A stretch of DNA of 12,075 nucleotides, taken from the NCBI GenBank assembly GCA_000438015.1, contig FR901610.1:1-12075 (forward strand), written 5' to 3'. Source of the stretch: Coraliomargarita sp. CAG:312 (lineage in GTDB: Bacteria > Verrucomicrobiota > Verrucomicrobiia > Opitutales > Intestinicryptomonadaceae). Numbering within the stretch: position 1 is the first letter of the stretch; each line of letters opens with the position of its first letter. The position numbers and the translations under genes are program-made. The notes beneath the pieces are model-generated. The model did no database searches. It had not been told where the DNA came from and worked only from the letters and a program-made list of their open reading frames with translations. Positions 1 to 6,563 of this stretch are shown in pieces.

Positions 1-2063
1 CTCCATTGGAATGTCTTCTTCACTTCGGCATATTTATAAAACTTGTAAGTCAGAACGGCGCCAGACTCGGACTTGCTGAAAGACGCCACCTGGGACTGCG
101 AACACACCTGCCGCGCGGGAAGATTGGACGCATATTTTTGCAAGTTAGTCATTCCGTCTGAAGACACGCAATAATCCGCCGCGCTTTCGCGCTCGCCTAT
201 TAAATTGTCTGCCAGCCAATCGGAATACGCGTAAGCGTAAACAAACGAGCGCGGCTCTGAAACTGCTGTAGCCCCGCTTGCAAGCGAAATGTCGAAACGC
301 ACGTCTATGCTGTTCTTAGGCTGCGCCATAGAAAAATAATAATTGCAGTAAACGCTTCCGTTTTCAATGTACAAATCCCCAGATGACGCGGGCCTGCGAA
401 CCCACAAAGAGGAATCGCCCACGCGCGTTTTCAGCTGTACAGACTGAACATCGGACGAATCTACCCTAACCCTCCATGAAATGCTTATGACTCCGTTTAG
501 AACTTCCATGGATGGCAAGTTTTGGGGATTCGCTGACGCAGTTTCCGATCCAAAAGCGTAGTCGAAAGCCGCGCAGTAGCCGTCCCCGTTGAGATCGTCC
601 GTTTCGGAAACGCTTCCGTTGGCGGCAGACCATTGGGAAAAAGTTTGCGGATTATATATAGCAAAACTTCTGTCGACCGGCGTAGCCTGTGCGTAATCGC
701 TATCGCCGTCTTGATAGGCGCGCACCGTTATTATCTGCGGAGCGGATGTATCGTTTAAAACCAGAGTTTGTCCGCTGAAATCCCCGTTGCCGGAAACTAG
801 ATAGAATCCCACGGGCAATCCGGACGATGACGATGCCTCGAGGCCTATTGTTGCGGAATCTTCAGGAGTGCGGTTTGGTATTGCGGAAAACGTTATAGCT
901 TGGGTTTGTTTTTCGGTTATTTTTAAAATCTGAAACGCGTACGCTTTTGCGTAAATATCATTTCCGTCCTGCACAGCCCTAATGACTATCTCTCCAACTT
1001 CGGCAGCAGGCGTAAGCACATTGCCGTCGATTGACGCATTGCCGGAAACTATCTCAAAACGCACGGGAAGATTTGAGTCGGAAACCGCAACAAGCTCCAC
1101 CGGGACAACCTTGTTATACTGCATCGGCTCCAAAGGCTCAAATGTGATTGTCTGCGGCTTCAACGCGGAATTTTTAGCCGAATTTATAACGCCGATTGCG
1201 TCCAAATCAAAACCCGCGCTGCCTACGCAATTGCACGGATCGCAAATTGGGTAGCCTTCGCTGTCGCGGTTTCTGCCGTCGCCTATTATATCTACTATGC
1301 GCACGTATCTTACATTTTGAACATCAAGCTTGGGGTAATTCTGAATAATATGGTTTTTATATTCGTCTGAAAATGTGCACTCGGCACTCATTGCGAAATC
1401 GTACGCATATTTAAGTTCCGCCAAATCAAATGGATGCCCCTTGCCAATTGAGTATTTTGAAGCCAGGTTATAAACAAGCCGGGCGTCGAAACTTTCCGAA
1501 CCGGTCGAACCTATCGGCGGCGGATCGCCGTATTCAAAATCTTCAAATCCCGGTATCATAAATGAGAGATTAGGGAAACGGACAAAATTTACACCGTCGC
1601 TAGAAACCTCTACGTACGCAAGCTCCAAAAATTTTTCGTCGAAGGAATTTTCAAAGACGGCAAAGTCAAATCCTTCTCCGTCGCGAATGGCGTTGTCGAA
1701 CGTCATGGTTATAGACCCTCCGTCCCCAAGGCAGACTATGTCGAACACCGAAGTCCCTGCCTTGCCGCATGCCAGATGCGGAGTCCGCCACTCATCCGCG
1801 CAATTCTCGCCGTAGTAAACGTCTTTCCAGCCGCTAGCCCAATCCACAAACCGCGGGTCGTCGTAGGCTATTGCAGTGGTCGGAGTTTGGCTTGCCGCCG
1901 CGCAAAAATAAACAGGACCGGCGTTTTTATCTACTTCACCAGACTGCGGATACACCCACTCGGACGATCCGGCAACCATATATGGCTCCGCGAACGGCAA
2001 ATAATGCGCCGAAAGCGCGAACGGCACGCAAACATTAAAAAATAAAAATAAGTATTTTTTCAT
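1..2063 (-). CDS. Large secreted cell-surface protein with two Ig-like repeats, 3' truncated; likely B12-locus surface partner
   Basis: The minus-strand frame is open from an ATG at 2063 to the window edge (about 687 codons, no stop), so the C-terminus is missing. Residues 1-19 form a signal peptide (MKKYLFLFF..., hydrophobic core, ALSA cleavage region). Residues about 25-294 form one domain with the motifs GFDFAVFENSF (131-141), ELAYVEVSSDGVNF (147-160) and GFDLDAIGVIN (284-294). I know these phrases from proteins annotated only as 'cell surface protein' in Bacteroidetes, Chlorobi and others. Two Ig-like repeats follow (about 303-380 and 388-470), each beginning QxITF and carrying SGLPV- or SNLPV-type strands and an A-x-QDG(N/D)xxYA ending. 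Two NGDG/LQKYASNLP segments (about 476-515, 613-650) resemble verrucomicrobial surface proteins. The gene starts 6 nt after the TonB receptor stop, with no clear Shine-Dalgarno, so it is probably translationally coupled and under the same cobalamin riboswitch. A role in capturing B12 at the cell surface is inferred from position only; a sorting or anchor signal would lie beyond the window. Confidence 0.85.
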   Translation of the reverse strand, partial: MKKYLFLFFNVCVPFALSAHYLPFAEPYMVAGSSEWVYPQSGEVDKNAGPVYFCAAASQTPTTAIAYDDPRFVDWASGWKDVYYGENCADEWRTPHLACGKAGTSVFDIVCLGDGGSITMTFDNAIRDGEGFDFAVFENSFDEKFLELAYVEVSSDGVNFVRFPNLSFMIPGFEDFEYGDPPPIGSTGSESFDARLVYNLASKYSIGKGHPFDLAELKYAYDFAMSAECTFSDEYKNHIIQNYPKLDVQNVRYVRIVDIIGDGRNRDSEGYPICDPCNCVGSAGFDLDAIGVINSAKNSALKPQTITFEPLEPMQYNKVVPVELVAVSDSNLPVRFEIVSGNASIDGNVLTPAAEVGEIVIRAVQDGNDIYAKAYAFQILKITEKQTQAITFSAIPNRTPEDSATIGLEASSSSGLPVGFYLVSGNGDFSGQTLVLNDTSAPQIITVRAYQDGDSDYAQATPVDRSFAIYNPQTFSQWSAANGSVSETDDLNGDGYCAAFDYAFGSETASANPQNLPSMEVLNGVISISWRVRVDSSDVQSVQLKTRVGDSSLWVRRPASSGDLYIENGSVYCNYYFSMAQPKNSIDVRFDISLASGATAVSEPRSFVYAYAYSDWLADNLIGERESAADYCVSSDGMTNLQKYASNLPARQVCSQSQVASFSKSESGAVLTYKFYKYAEVKKTFQW

Positions 2064-2069
2064 AACATG

Positions 2070-4190
2070 CTAAAACTTTAAATTGACTCCCGCTTTTAGA
2101 ACCCTGCCAATTGCCGGATAAATGGATCCAACCCACGCTGCGGAGACGTAATTTTTATCGAACGCGTTTTCAACCGCAAGAAAAACGCTTCCGTATCTGC
2201 AAACTTCAAAGAGCGCCTGAAAATCAACAGTGCAATATCCAGGTATCTTGCGGTATGCGTTAAGGTAATCGTTCCCCTGCGGCTGCGGCCCTACGTAATT
2301 GAAGGTCGCGCTCAGAGTTATCCATTCAAGAGGCTTTATATAAAGCGTGGCGGAAGTTGCATATTGCGGAACAAGCGGCACGGCATTGCCGGAATACTTG
2401 CCGCTTCGGAACTCCGCGCGCATGACGGTGGCGTTGAAAGAAGCCCCCCATATTTCGGCGTCGTAAGACAGCCTGGCGTCAAAGCCGTATCTTATGGTAG
2501 GGTCTAAATTGATGTTGAGGGCTTGGTTGGCGTCGTACGATATCTCGTCCGTAAGCATCTGAACAAATCCGTTCCCCACAAAGTCCCATTCGCCGGAACA
2601 ATATTTGTATCCCAATTCGTAATTCTGTCCGCGCTCCGGCTTTAAATCCACGTTAAAAGGTTTTGCCATGGTAGTGCCTTGGTACGCGGCGACTTCGTCG
2701 GTTGCAGGATAGCGGTAAAGCTGGTCGAAACGCGCAAATAAGCTCTGGCTATCATCCAATTTGTAGTTTACGCCAAAATCCGCCGCGAATCCGCCGTACC
2801 ATTTCTGACCGTCAAAAGACGACAATACTTTGGGCGGATTTGAATAGAGGGGATTTAAAATCCATTGCCCCCTTCTATATATGTATTTCGGAACGGTCTG
2901 CGCATCGTAGCGCACGTCCTCGCCGCCGATGCGCGCAGCCTCACCTCGGAGAGCGCCTGACAATGTTAAGTCTTCAAATGCCTCCCATTCTCCCCCGGCA
3001 TACGCACCGAATGTCTGCATGTCTATGTCGGAATTTTCAACAGTGTCAGAGCGGTTTTCATTCAAGTATCCGGCATAACTTATGCCGTCAAAAGACACGT
3101 CCGCGCCAAAATACACGCTTGCATCCTCGGAAATCTCGTAATCTACCCTCGGATTAAACGAAACATTCCACTGGTCGTTGTCGAACCATTTTGTGTCCCA
3201 AGTCCACTCTGCCCTGCGGATATTTATACCAAAGGGGGCGTCTATTTGGGCGCGCGAAAGCTCCGATGTCAGACGGGCAGTCGCCAAGGCTGAATTTACC
3301 CGCGCCCATTGCCCGTCCTGCAGCGACTGCCGAGGGTTTTCCTCCGCCTGCGAAAACGTGGCAAGAGCCCCGGGCATCTGGTTATAGTCTATGTTGTAGT
3401 TCAACCCAACGTCCACGGTTGTAGAGTCGCTGACAAAATTGCCGCCGCTCAAGTTGAAAGAATCGGACCACGCGCTTGAATTTTGCCGATATCCGTCTGT
3501 CTGGTATCGCGTCGCCTCCCCGGAATAGAACCAGTCGCCGTCGTGCCCCGTAAACCTTCCCGCCGCCTGAAACAGCCCGTATGAGCCGCAAGCAAAACGC
3601 GCGCCAATAGAGTCTTCTAGAACGCCTTTTAAAGTTTTTATTTTTATTACTCCAGCCACGGCGTTATTGCCGTATTCGGCAGTGTGGGAACCCCGCAAAA
3701 TTTCTATGGACTCTATGTTGTCCGCCGGAATCTGCATTAAGTTTAACGCCCCCATATCCGAGCGGTTCAGCCTGTGCCCGTCAACGATAACAAGCACGCG
3801 CAGTTGAGAATTCTCGCCAAAGCCGCGCATTGAAATCTCGCCGGAGTTTGCGTTGCCGTCTGTGGAACGAACCATCACCCCTCCCTTTTTCTGTAGGAGT
3901 TCGGCAAGATTCGTAGCCGAAGACTTTTCTATATCGCCGCGCTCTATCTTTGAAATATTTATCGGAACCTCCAAAGAATCCGCCTTAAAATCGTACCCCG
4001 TGGCGACTATTTCCTCCAATTCATGCCGCTCCTCAGAATCCTCGCTTGAGCCTTCTTTTCCCGCATTGCCAACTTCTGCGGCAGCGGTCACCGCACCAGA
4101 GCCGCCCGCAAAATAACCGCCATCCGCCTGTGAAGAAAGCGGACAAATAAACGCAAAACATATTGCGGCTATAAATAATCTGAAAGTCAT
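2070..4190 (-). CDS. btuB: TonB-dependent outer-membrane receptor, BtuB-like (cobalamin uptake)
   Basis: This is a TonB-dependent outer-membrane transporter, predicted to import cobalamin with energy from TonB-ExbB-ExbD. I chose the ATG at 4190 (706 residues) because GGAG lies 5 nt upstream and the protein then begins directly with a signal peptide (MTFRLFIAAICFAF...SSQA). A GTG at 4223 would add 11 charged residues in front. A 35-residue Gly/Ala/Glu-rich linker precedes a TonB-box-like ELEEIVATG (58-66). The plug follows (about 75-188) with typical SMRGFGENSQLRVLVIVDGHR and ESIEILRGSHTAEYGNNAVAG phrases. The rest is an alternating beta-barrel pattern with a C-terminal phenylalanine (GVNLKF), the usual Bam-recognition ending. 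It is longer than E. coli BtuB (about 614 residues). The substrate is assigned mainly because a cobalamin riboswitch lies in its leader; sequence alone would support only a generic TonB receptor of the BtuB/Cir type. Confidence 0.88.
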   Translation of the reverse strand: MTFRLFIAAICFAFICPLSSQADGGYFAGGSGAVTAAAEVGNAGKEGSSEDSEERHELEEIVATGYDFKADSLEVPINISKIERGDIEKSSATNLAELLQKKGGVMVRSTDGNANSGEISMRGFGENSQLRVLVIVDGHRLNRSDMGALNLMQIPADNIESIEILRGSHTAEYGNNAVAGVIKIKTLKGVLEDSIGARFACGSYGLFQAAGRFTGHDGDWFYSGEATRYQTDGYRQNSSAWSDSFNLSGGNFVSDSTTVDVGLNYNIDYNQMPGALATFSQAEENPRQSLQDGQWARVNSALATARLTSELSRAQIDAPFGINIRRAEWTWDTKWFDNDQWNVSFNPRVDYEISEDASVYFGADVSFDGISYAGYLNENRSDTVENSDIDMQTFGAYAGGEWEAFEDLTLSGALRGEAARIGGEDVRYDAQTVPKYIYRRGQWILNPLYSNPPKVLSSFDGQKWYGGFAADFGVNYKLDDSQSLFARFDQLYRYPATDEVAAYQGTTMAKPFNVDLKPERGQNYELGYKYCSGEWDFVGNGFVQMLTDEISYDANQALNINLDPTIRYGFDARLSYDAEIWGASFNATVMRAEFRSGKYSGNAVPLVPQYATSATLYIKPLEWITLSATFNYVGPQPQGNDYLNAYRKIPGYCTVDFQALFEVCRYGSVFLAVENAFDKNYVSAAWVGSIYPAIGRVLKAGVNLKF

Positions 4191-4431
4191 TGAAGCTCCA
4201 TTTGCGCGATGAAGTTTCCGCACACGCTAAAATGCGGAAATTTTCGGAAAGGCAAAACAAGCCGCGGCTGCGCGGAATTTCAGACATCCATACGCGCTGC
4301 AACATTGAATCTTGCGCCTTCCTACAAGCAACACCGAATATTCGGACTCCGGGTAATATGCGGGCCCAATGCCCGCGCCGTCCGAAACGCCTTCACAAAC
4401 CGTCCGCCTGCAGATGCAATGCGCATTGAAT
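4191..4431 (-). promoter_or_regulatory. Long structured leader between riboswitch and btuB start (putative expression platform)
   Basis: About 240 nt separate the riboswitch aptamer from the btuB ATG, and I see no credible gene here. Read on the minus strand it holds a GC-rich hairpin (arms 4360-4365 and 4371-4376, GCGGGC/GCCCGC, 5-nt loop), a perfect 12-bp palindrome CCGAATATTCGG at 4334-4345, and an 8-bp hairpin (arms 4215-4222 and 4233-4240, TTTCCGCA/TGCGGAAA on the transcript). The last lies about 18 nt upstream of the GGAG ribosome-binding site. None is followed by a U-run, so control of translation is more likely than termination. Which hairpin actually switches cannot be read from the sequence. 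Confidence 0.5.
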
Positions 4432-4558
4432 CCGCGACAAACCGGCTCATTGGCCAGCGCATAAAGCGCGTTAATAAAAGTCCCGAACGTTCCCCGTTAC
4501 CGCAGCGCGACTGTCGCCGATTCTAACGGCGTTCCACGGTATTGCGCTGTTTGTGTCG
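4432..4558 (-). promoter_or_regulatory. Cobalamin (B12) riboswitch aptamer
   Basis: On the minus strand the segment carries the cobalamin-riboswitch landmarks in order. P1 is a 6-bp stem, ACAAAC (4554-4549) with GUUUGU (4442-4437). Next comes GGAACGCCGUUAGAAUCGGC (4535-4516), matching the GGGAA..GGUGAGAAUCC core with a GCCG/CGGC stem closing a UUAGAAU loop. Then GACAGUCGCGCUGCGGUAAC matches the variant core usually written GCACGGUCGCGCCACUGUAA. A GCGC-UUUA-like hairpin follows, and finally GCUGGCCAAUGAGCCGGUU (4458-4440) in the position of the 3' B12 box. In this family, binding of adenosyl- or other cobalamin normally represses the downstream gene. Here that is the TonB receptor and the surface protein, giving feedback control of B12 uptake. 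The B12 box is divergent from the common GCCAGGAGACC, so the exact class is not certain. Confidence 0.85.
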
Positions 4559-4579
4559 ATAAATAAAAGAACATTTAAA

Positions 4580-4608
4580 ATTTCAAAAAAAAAGCTTCGC
4601 TGTGTCAA
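4580..4608 (-). promoter_or_regulatory. Putative sigma70-type promoter of the riboswitch-btuB transcript
   Basis: On the minus strand a perfect -35 TTGACA (4608-4603) is followed after 17 nt by TGAAAT (4585-4580), a 4-of-6 match to TATAAT. The spacer contains a run of nine T. Transcription would begin near 4573, just ahead of riboswitch helix P1, which is the expected arrangement. The -10 is weak, so this is a motif-and-position prediction. Confidence 0.5.
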
Positions 4609-4632
4609 ACCATTTCGTCAGGTGCAAATATC

Positions 4633-5391
4633 CTAGAAAAAAAGCGCCAGGGCCGAGAGCGCGGTCACCGCCTCGACAAAAGTCCGGTATCCGCCTTCAG
4701 GCATTTTTTTAACTGCCCAAACTCCGATTGCCGCCCCTAAAAAAATAAACGGCACCGCCAAAGCGTCAACCGCTATCGTATTCCATGAAATATTGTCCCA
4801 TGCAAAAATTTGCAGGGGGACTTTAAGGTAATTTACTATCATAAAAAACCATGCGCTAGTCCCCACGAACGCAAACTTCGGCAGCCTAATCGACAATAGA
4901 TATATCGACATAACGGGGCCGGCAGCATTGCCTATCATCGTCGTAAATCCTCCGAGCAGCCCGAAAAATTGGGCGTACAGGCGCGACTGAAAAATCCCCT
5001 CCAAATTGTCTCCAAATTTGCGCGAAAGCACCATTATAAACAGTCCCAATAAAATACATGCGCCCATCAGTATTTTAAAACTTTCGCGCGGAACAAAACT
5101 GTCCACAAAAATAGCCGCAAAAAATCCCAAAACTGCCGCCGGAACAAGTTTCAATATATATCGCCATCTAGCTTCGCGCCTATAGTAAACAACCGCTATA
5201 ATATCCGCAAAACATAGCATCGGCAATATGACGCCGGTCGATTCTTTTGCTCCAAAAGCCAGCGCCATAATCGGAATTGAAAGCATTACAACCCCCTGGA
5301 TTCCCGTTTTAGACATGCCTATTAGAAACGCGCACCCAAACAGCGCGGACATTTGAAACGGAGACGATAAAAACTCTTTTACAGCTTCCAT
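4633..5391 (-). CDS. TauE/SafE-family membrane permease (sulfite/anion exporter-like)
   Basis: A 252-residue inner-membrane protein of the TauE/SafE (DUF81) family, whose members move sulfite, sulfoacetate or other organic anions; the substrate here is unknown. The family shows in the N-terminal repeat (residues about 17-50: CAFLIGMSKTGIQGVVML followed by IMALAFGAKESTGVILPML) and the matching second half (GLLGGFTTMIGNAAGPVMSIYLLSIRLPK, about 144-172), each with the Gly-rich loop followed by a helix. About eight hydrophobic segments span the full length, and the size is typical of the family. The ATG start has no obvious Shine-Dalgarno. The gene lies upstream of the B12 locus on the same strand but is separated from it by about 240 nt containing that locus's own promoter and riboswitch. 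It is divergent from the DUF362 gene, so it is probably its own transcription unit. Confidence 0.85.
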   Translation of the reverse strand: MEAVKEFLSSPFQMSALFGCAFLIGMSKTGIQGVVMLSIPIMALAFGAKESTGVILPMLCFADIIAVVYYRREARWRYILKLVPAAVLGFFAAIFVDSFVPRESFKILMGACILLGLFIMVLSRKFGDNLEGIFQSRLYAQFFGLLGGFTTMIGNAAGPVMSIYLLSIRLPKFAFVGTSAWFFMIVNYLKVPLQIFAWDNISWNTIAVDALAVPFIFLGAAIGVWAVKKMPEGGYRTFVEAVTALSALALFF

Positions 5392-5537
5392 ATTGTCGAA
5401 AAAACAACAAAGATGTTTGGCGCATAAAAAAATGCAATAATCTTTACGAAACTTTTTTATATTCCAGCCGTTAAAAAAATATGCATTTTTGCGTAAAAAT
5501 ACTTTACCTTGTCAAAATACACACCATAATCGACCAT
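5392..5537. promoter_or_regulatory. AT-rich divergent promoter region between TauE permease and DUF362 gene
   Basis: This 146-bp AT-rich spacer must hold the start signals of both divergent genes. I see no -35/-10 pair good enough to call on either strand. A 9-bp inverted repeat, AAAAATGCA at 5428-5436 and TGCATTTTT at 5482-5490, could be an operator or just AT-rich chance. Neither flanking gene shows a clear Shine-Dalgarno here. Confidence 0.35.
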
Positions 5538-6485
5538 ATGAAAAGACGAGAATTTGTTTATAAAGTAGCCCTCGGCGCGGCGGCGTCCGCATTGCCCGCG
5601 GGGAAAACACTCTTCGCCGACACAAAAGAAAAAGCCGGACTTCCCGACATGGTTGCAATCCATGGTGGAACGGCCGCAGATATGTTTGAAAAAGGCATAG
5701 CCGAAATGGGCGGAATGTCCAGATTTGTAAAGAAAGGACAGACTGTCGTAATAAAGCCGAACATCGGCTGGGACAGGCCGCCGGAATACGGCGCAAATAC
5801 AGACCCCGGACTCGTGGCAAAGATAGTAAAGCATTGCTTCGATGCGGGAGCAAAAGAAGTTTTCTGTTTCGACCACACATGCGGGAACGACTGGGACAAC
5901 CGCTACAAAGTTAGCGGCATAGCTGCCGCAGTTGAATCAAATGGCGGAAAAATGGTTCCCGGAAATACGGAAAACATGTACGAACCGCAAATAGTCCCCA
6001 AGGGAGTGTCTCTTAAAGACTGCAAAGTACACAAACTTGCAATAAATCCGGACGTGTTTATAAATATTCCCGTGCTAAAGCACCATGGCGGGGCAAAAAT
6101 AACCTGCGCGCTTAAGAACTATATGGGATGCATTTGGGACAGGCAATGGTGGCATAGGAATAACATGCCGCAGTGCATCGCAGACTATGCGTCCTACCAG
6201 AAGACAACCCTGACGATTGTCGACGCGTACCGCGTCATGCTAGAGCACGGCCCGCGCGGAAAATCTCCGGAATTTTCTCCGATAGCGAAATACCAGCTGA
6301 TTTCCACTGATATTGTAGCCGCAGACGTAGCTGCAACGCAAATTTTTGCGAGCGTCGCCAAAGCAACCGGCATGGGAGTTCCCTATAAGCTCGACGACAT
6401 AAAATACATCGAAGCCGCGGAGAAGCTCGGAGTTGGAACGACAGACTTGAGCAAATTGAACGTCAAAAGAATATCAATGGCGTAA
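5538..6485 (+). CDS. Tat-exported DUF362-domain protein of unknown function
   Basis: A 315-residue DUF362 protein. I chose the ATG at 5538 because the product then begins MKRREFVYKVALGAAASALPAG, a twin-arginine (Tat) signal peptide; an upstream ATG at 5481 would add 19 unlikely residues. Tat export implies folding, perhaps with a cofactor, before reaching the periplasm. DUF362 hallmarks are VVIKPNIGW (70-78), a DPGLVAKIVKHCFDAGAKEV block (89-108), VFINIPVLKHHGGAKITCAL (173-192) followed by KNYMG, and a C-terminal IVDA...DIVAADVAATQ block (227-268). Biochemical function is not established for this family that I know of. Cysteines (C100, C110, C115, C162, C190, C198, C213) are not in a ferredoxin pattern. 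The neighbour downstream is a membrane 4Fe-4S fusion protein, a pairing I associate with DUF362 proteins in other anaerobes, suggesting redox coupling in the periplasm. A strong terminator separates the two genes. Confidence 0.85.
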   Translation: MKRREFVYKVALGAAASALPAGKTLFADTKEKAGLPDMVAIHGGTAADMFEKGIAEMGGMSRFVKKGQTVVIKPNIGWDRPPEYGANTDPGLVAKIVKHCFDAGAKEVFCFDHTCGNDWDNRYKVSGIAAAVESNGGKMVPGNTENMYEPQIVPKGVSLKDCKVHKLAINPDVFINIPVLKHHGGAKITCALKNYMGCIWDRQWWHRNNMPQCIADYASYQKTTLTIVDAYRVMLEHGPRGKSPEFSPIAKYQLISTDIVAADVAATQIFASVAKATGMGVPYKLDDIKYIEAAEKLGVGTTDLSKLNVKRISMA

Positions 6486-6507
6486 ACGGTTTCCACCTGG
6501 ACATTTG

Positions 6508-6545
6508 CCGCGCGCCGCACAGCCTGTGTTGCGCGCGGTTTTTTT
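6508..6545 (+). terminator. Intrinsic terminator after the DUF362 gene
   Basis: An 8-bp GC stem (CCGCGCGC at 6508-6515, GCGCGCGG at 6531-6538), extended inside by CACA/TGTG, is followed directly by seven T (6539-6545). This is a textbook intrinsic terminator. It lies only 18 nt before the next gene on the same strand, so that gene depends on readthrough or on a promoter within the stem region; I cannot see a separate promoter. Confidence 0.85.
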
Positions 6546-6563
6546 AATACCGGAAACGCATTT

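Noticed and set aside
4033..4526. Short open frames on both strands across the btuB leader
   Set aside because: They overlap the riboswitch and the btuB signal peptide, have no recognisable protein features, and the region is explained by RNA structure.
4585..4602. AGC-GAA-GCT followed by nine T on the minus strand, as a terminator for the TauE gene
   Set aside because: The stem is only 3 bp. The T-run sits exactly between a TTGACA and a TGAAAT at 17-nt spacing, so it is better read as the promoter spacer of the B12 transcript.
4633..5391. TauE/SafE permease as part of the B12 locus
   Set aside because: A separate promoter and riboswitch lie between it and btuB, and the family is linked to sulfur-anion transport, so co-function is not supported.
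5428..5490. Inverted repeat AAAAATGCA/TGCATTTTT as an operator
   Set aside because: It lies in very AT-rich DNA with a 45-bp gap between arms; it is noted in the spacer entry but is too weak to call as a regulatory site.
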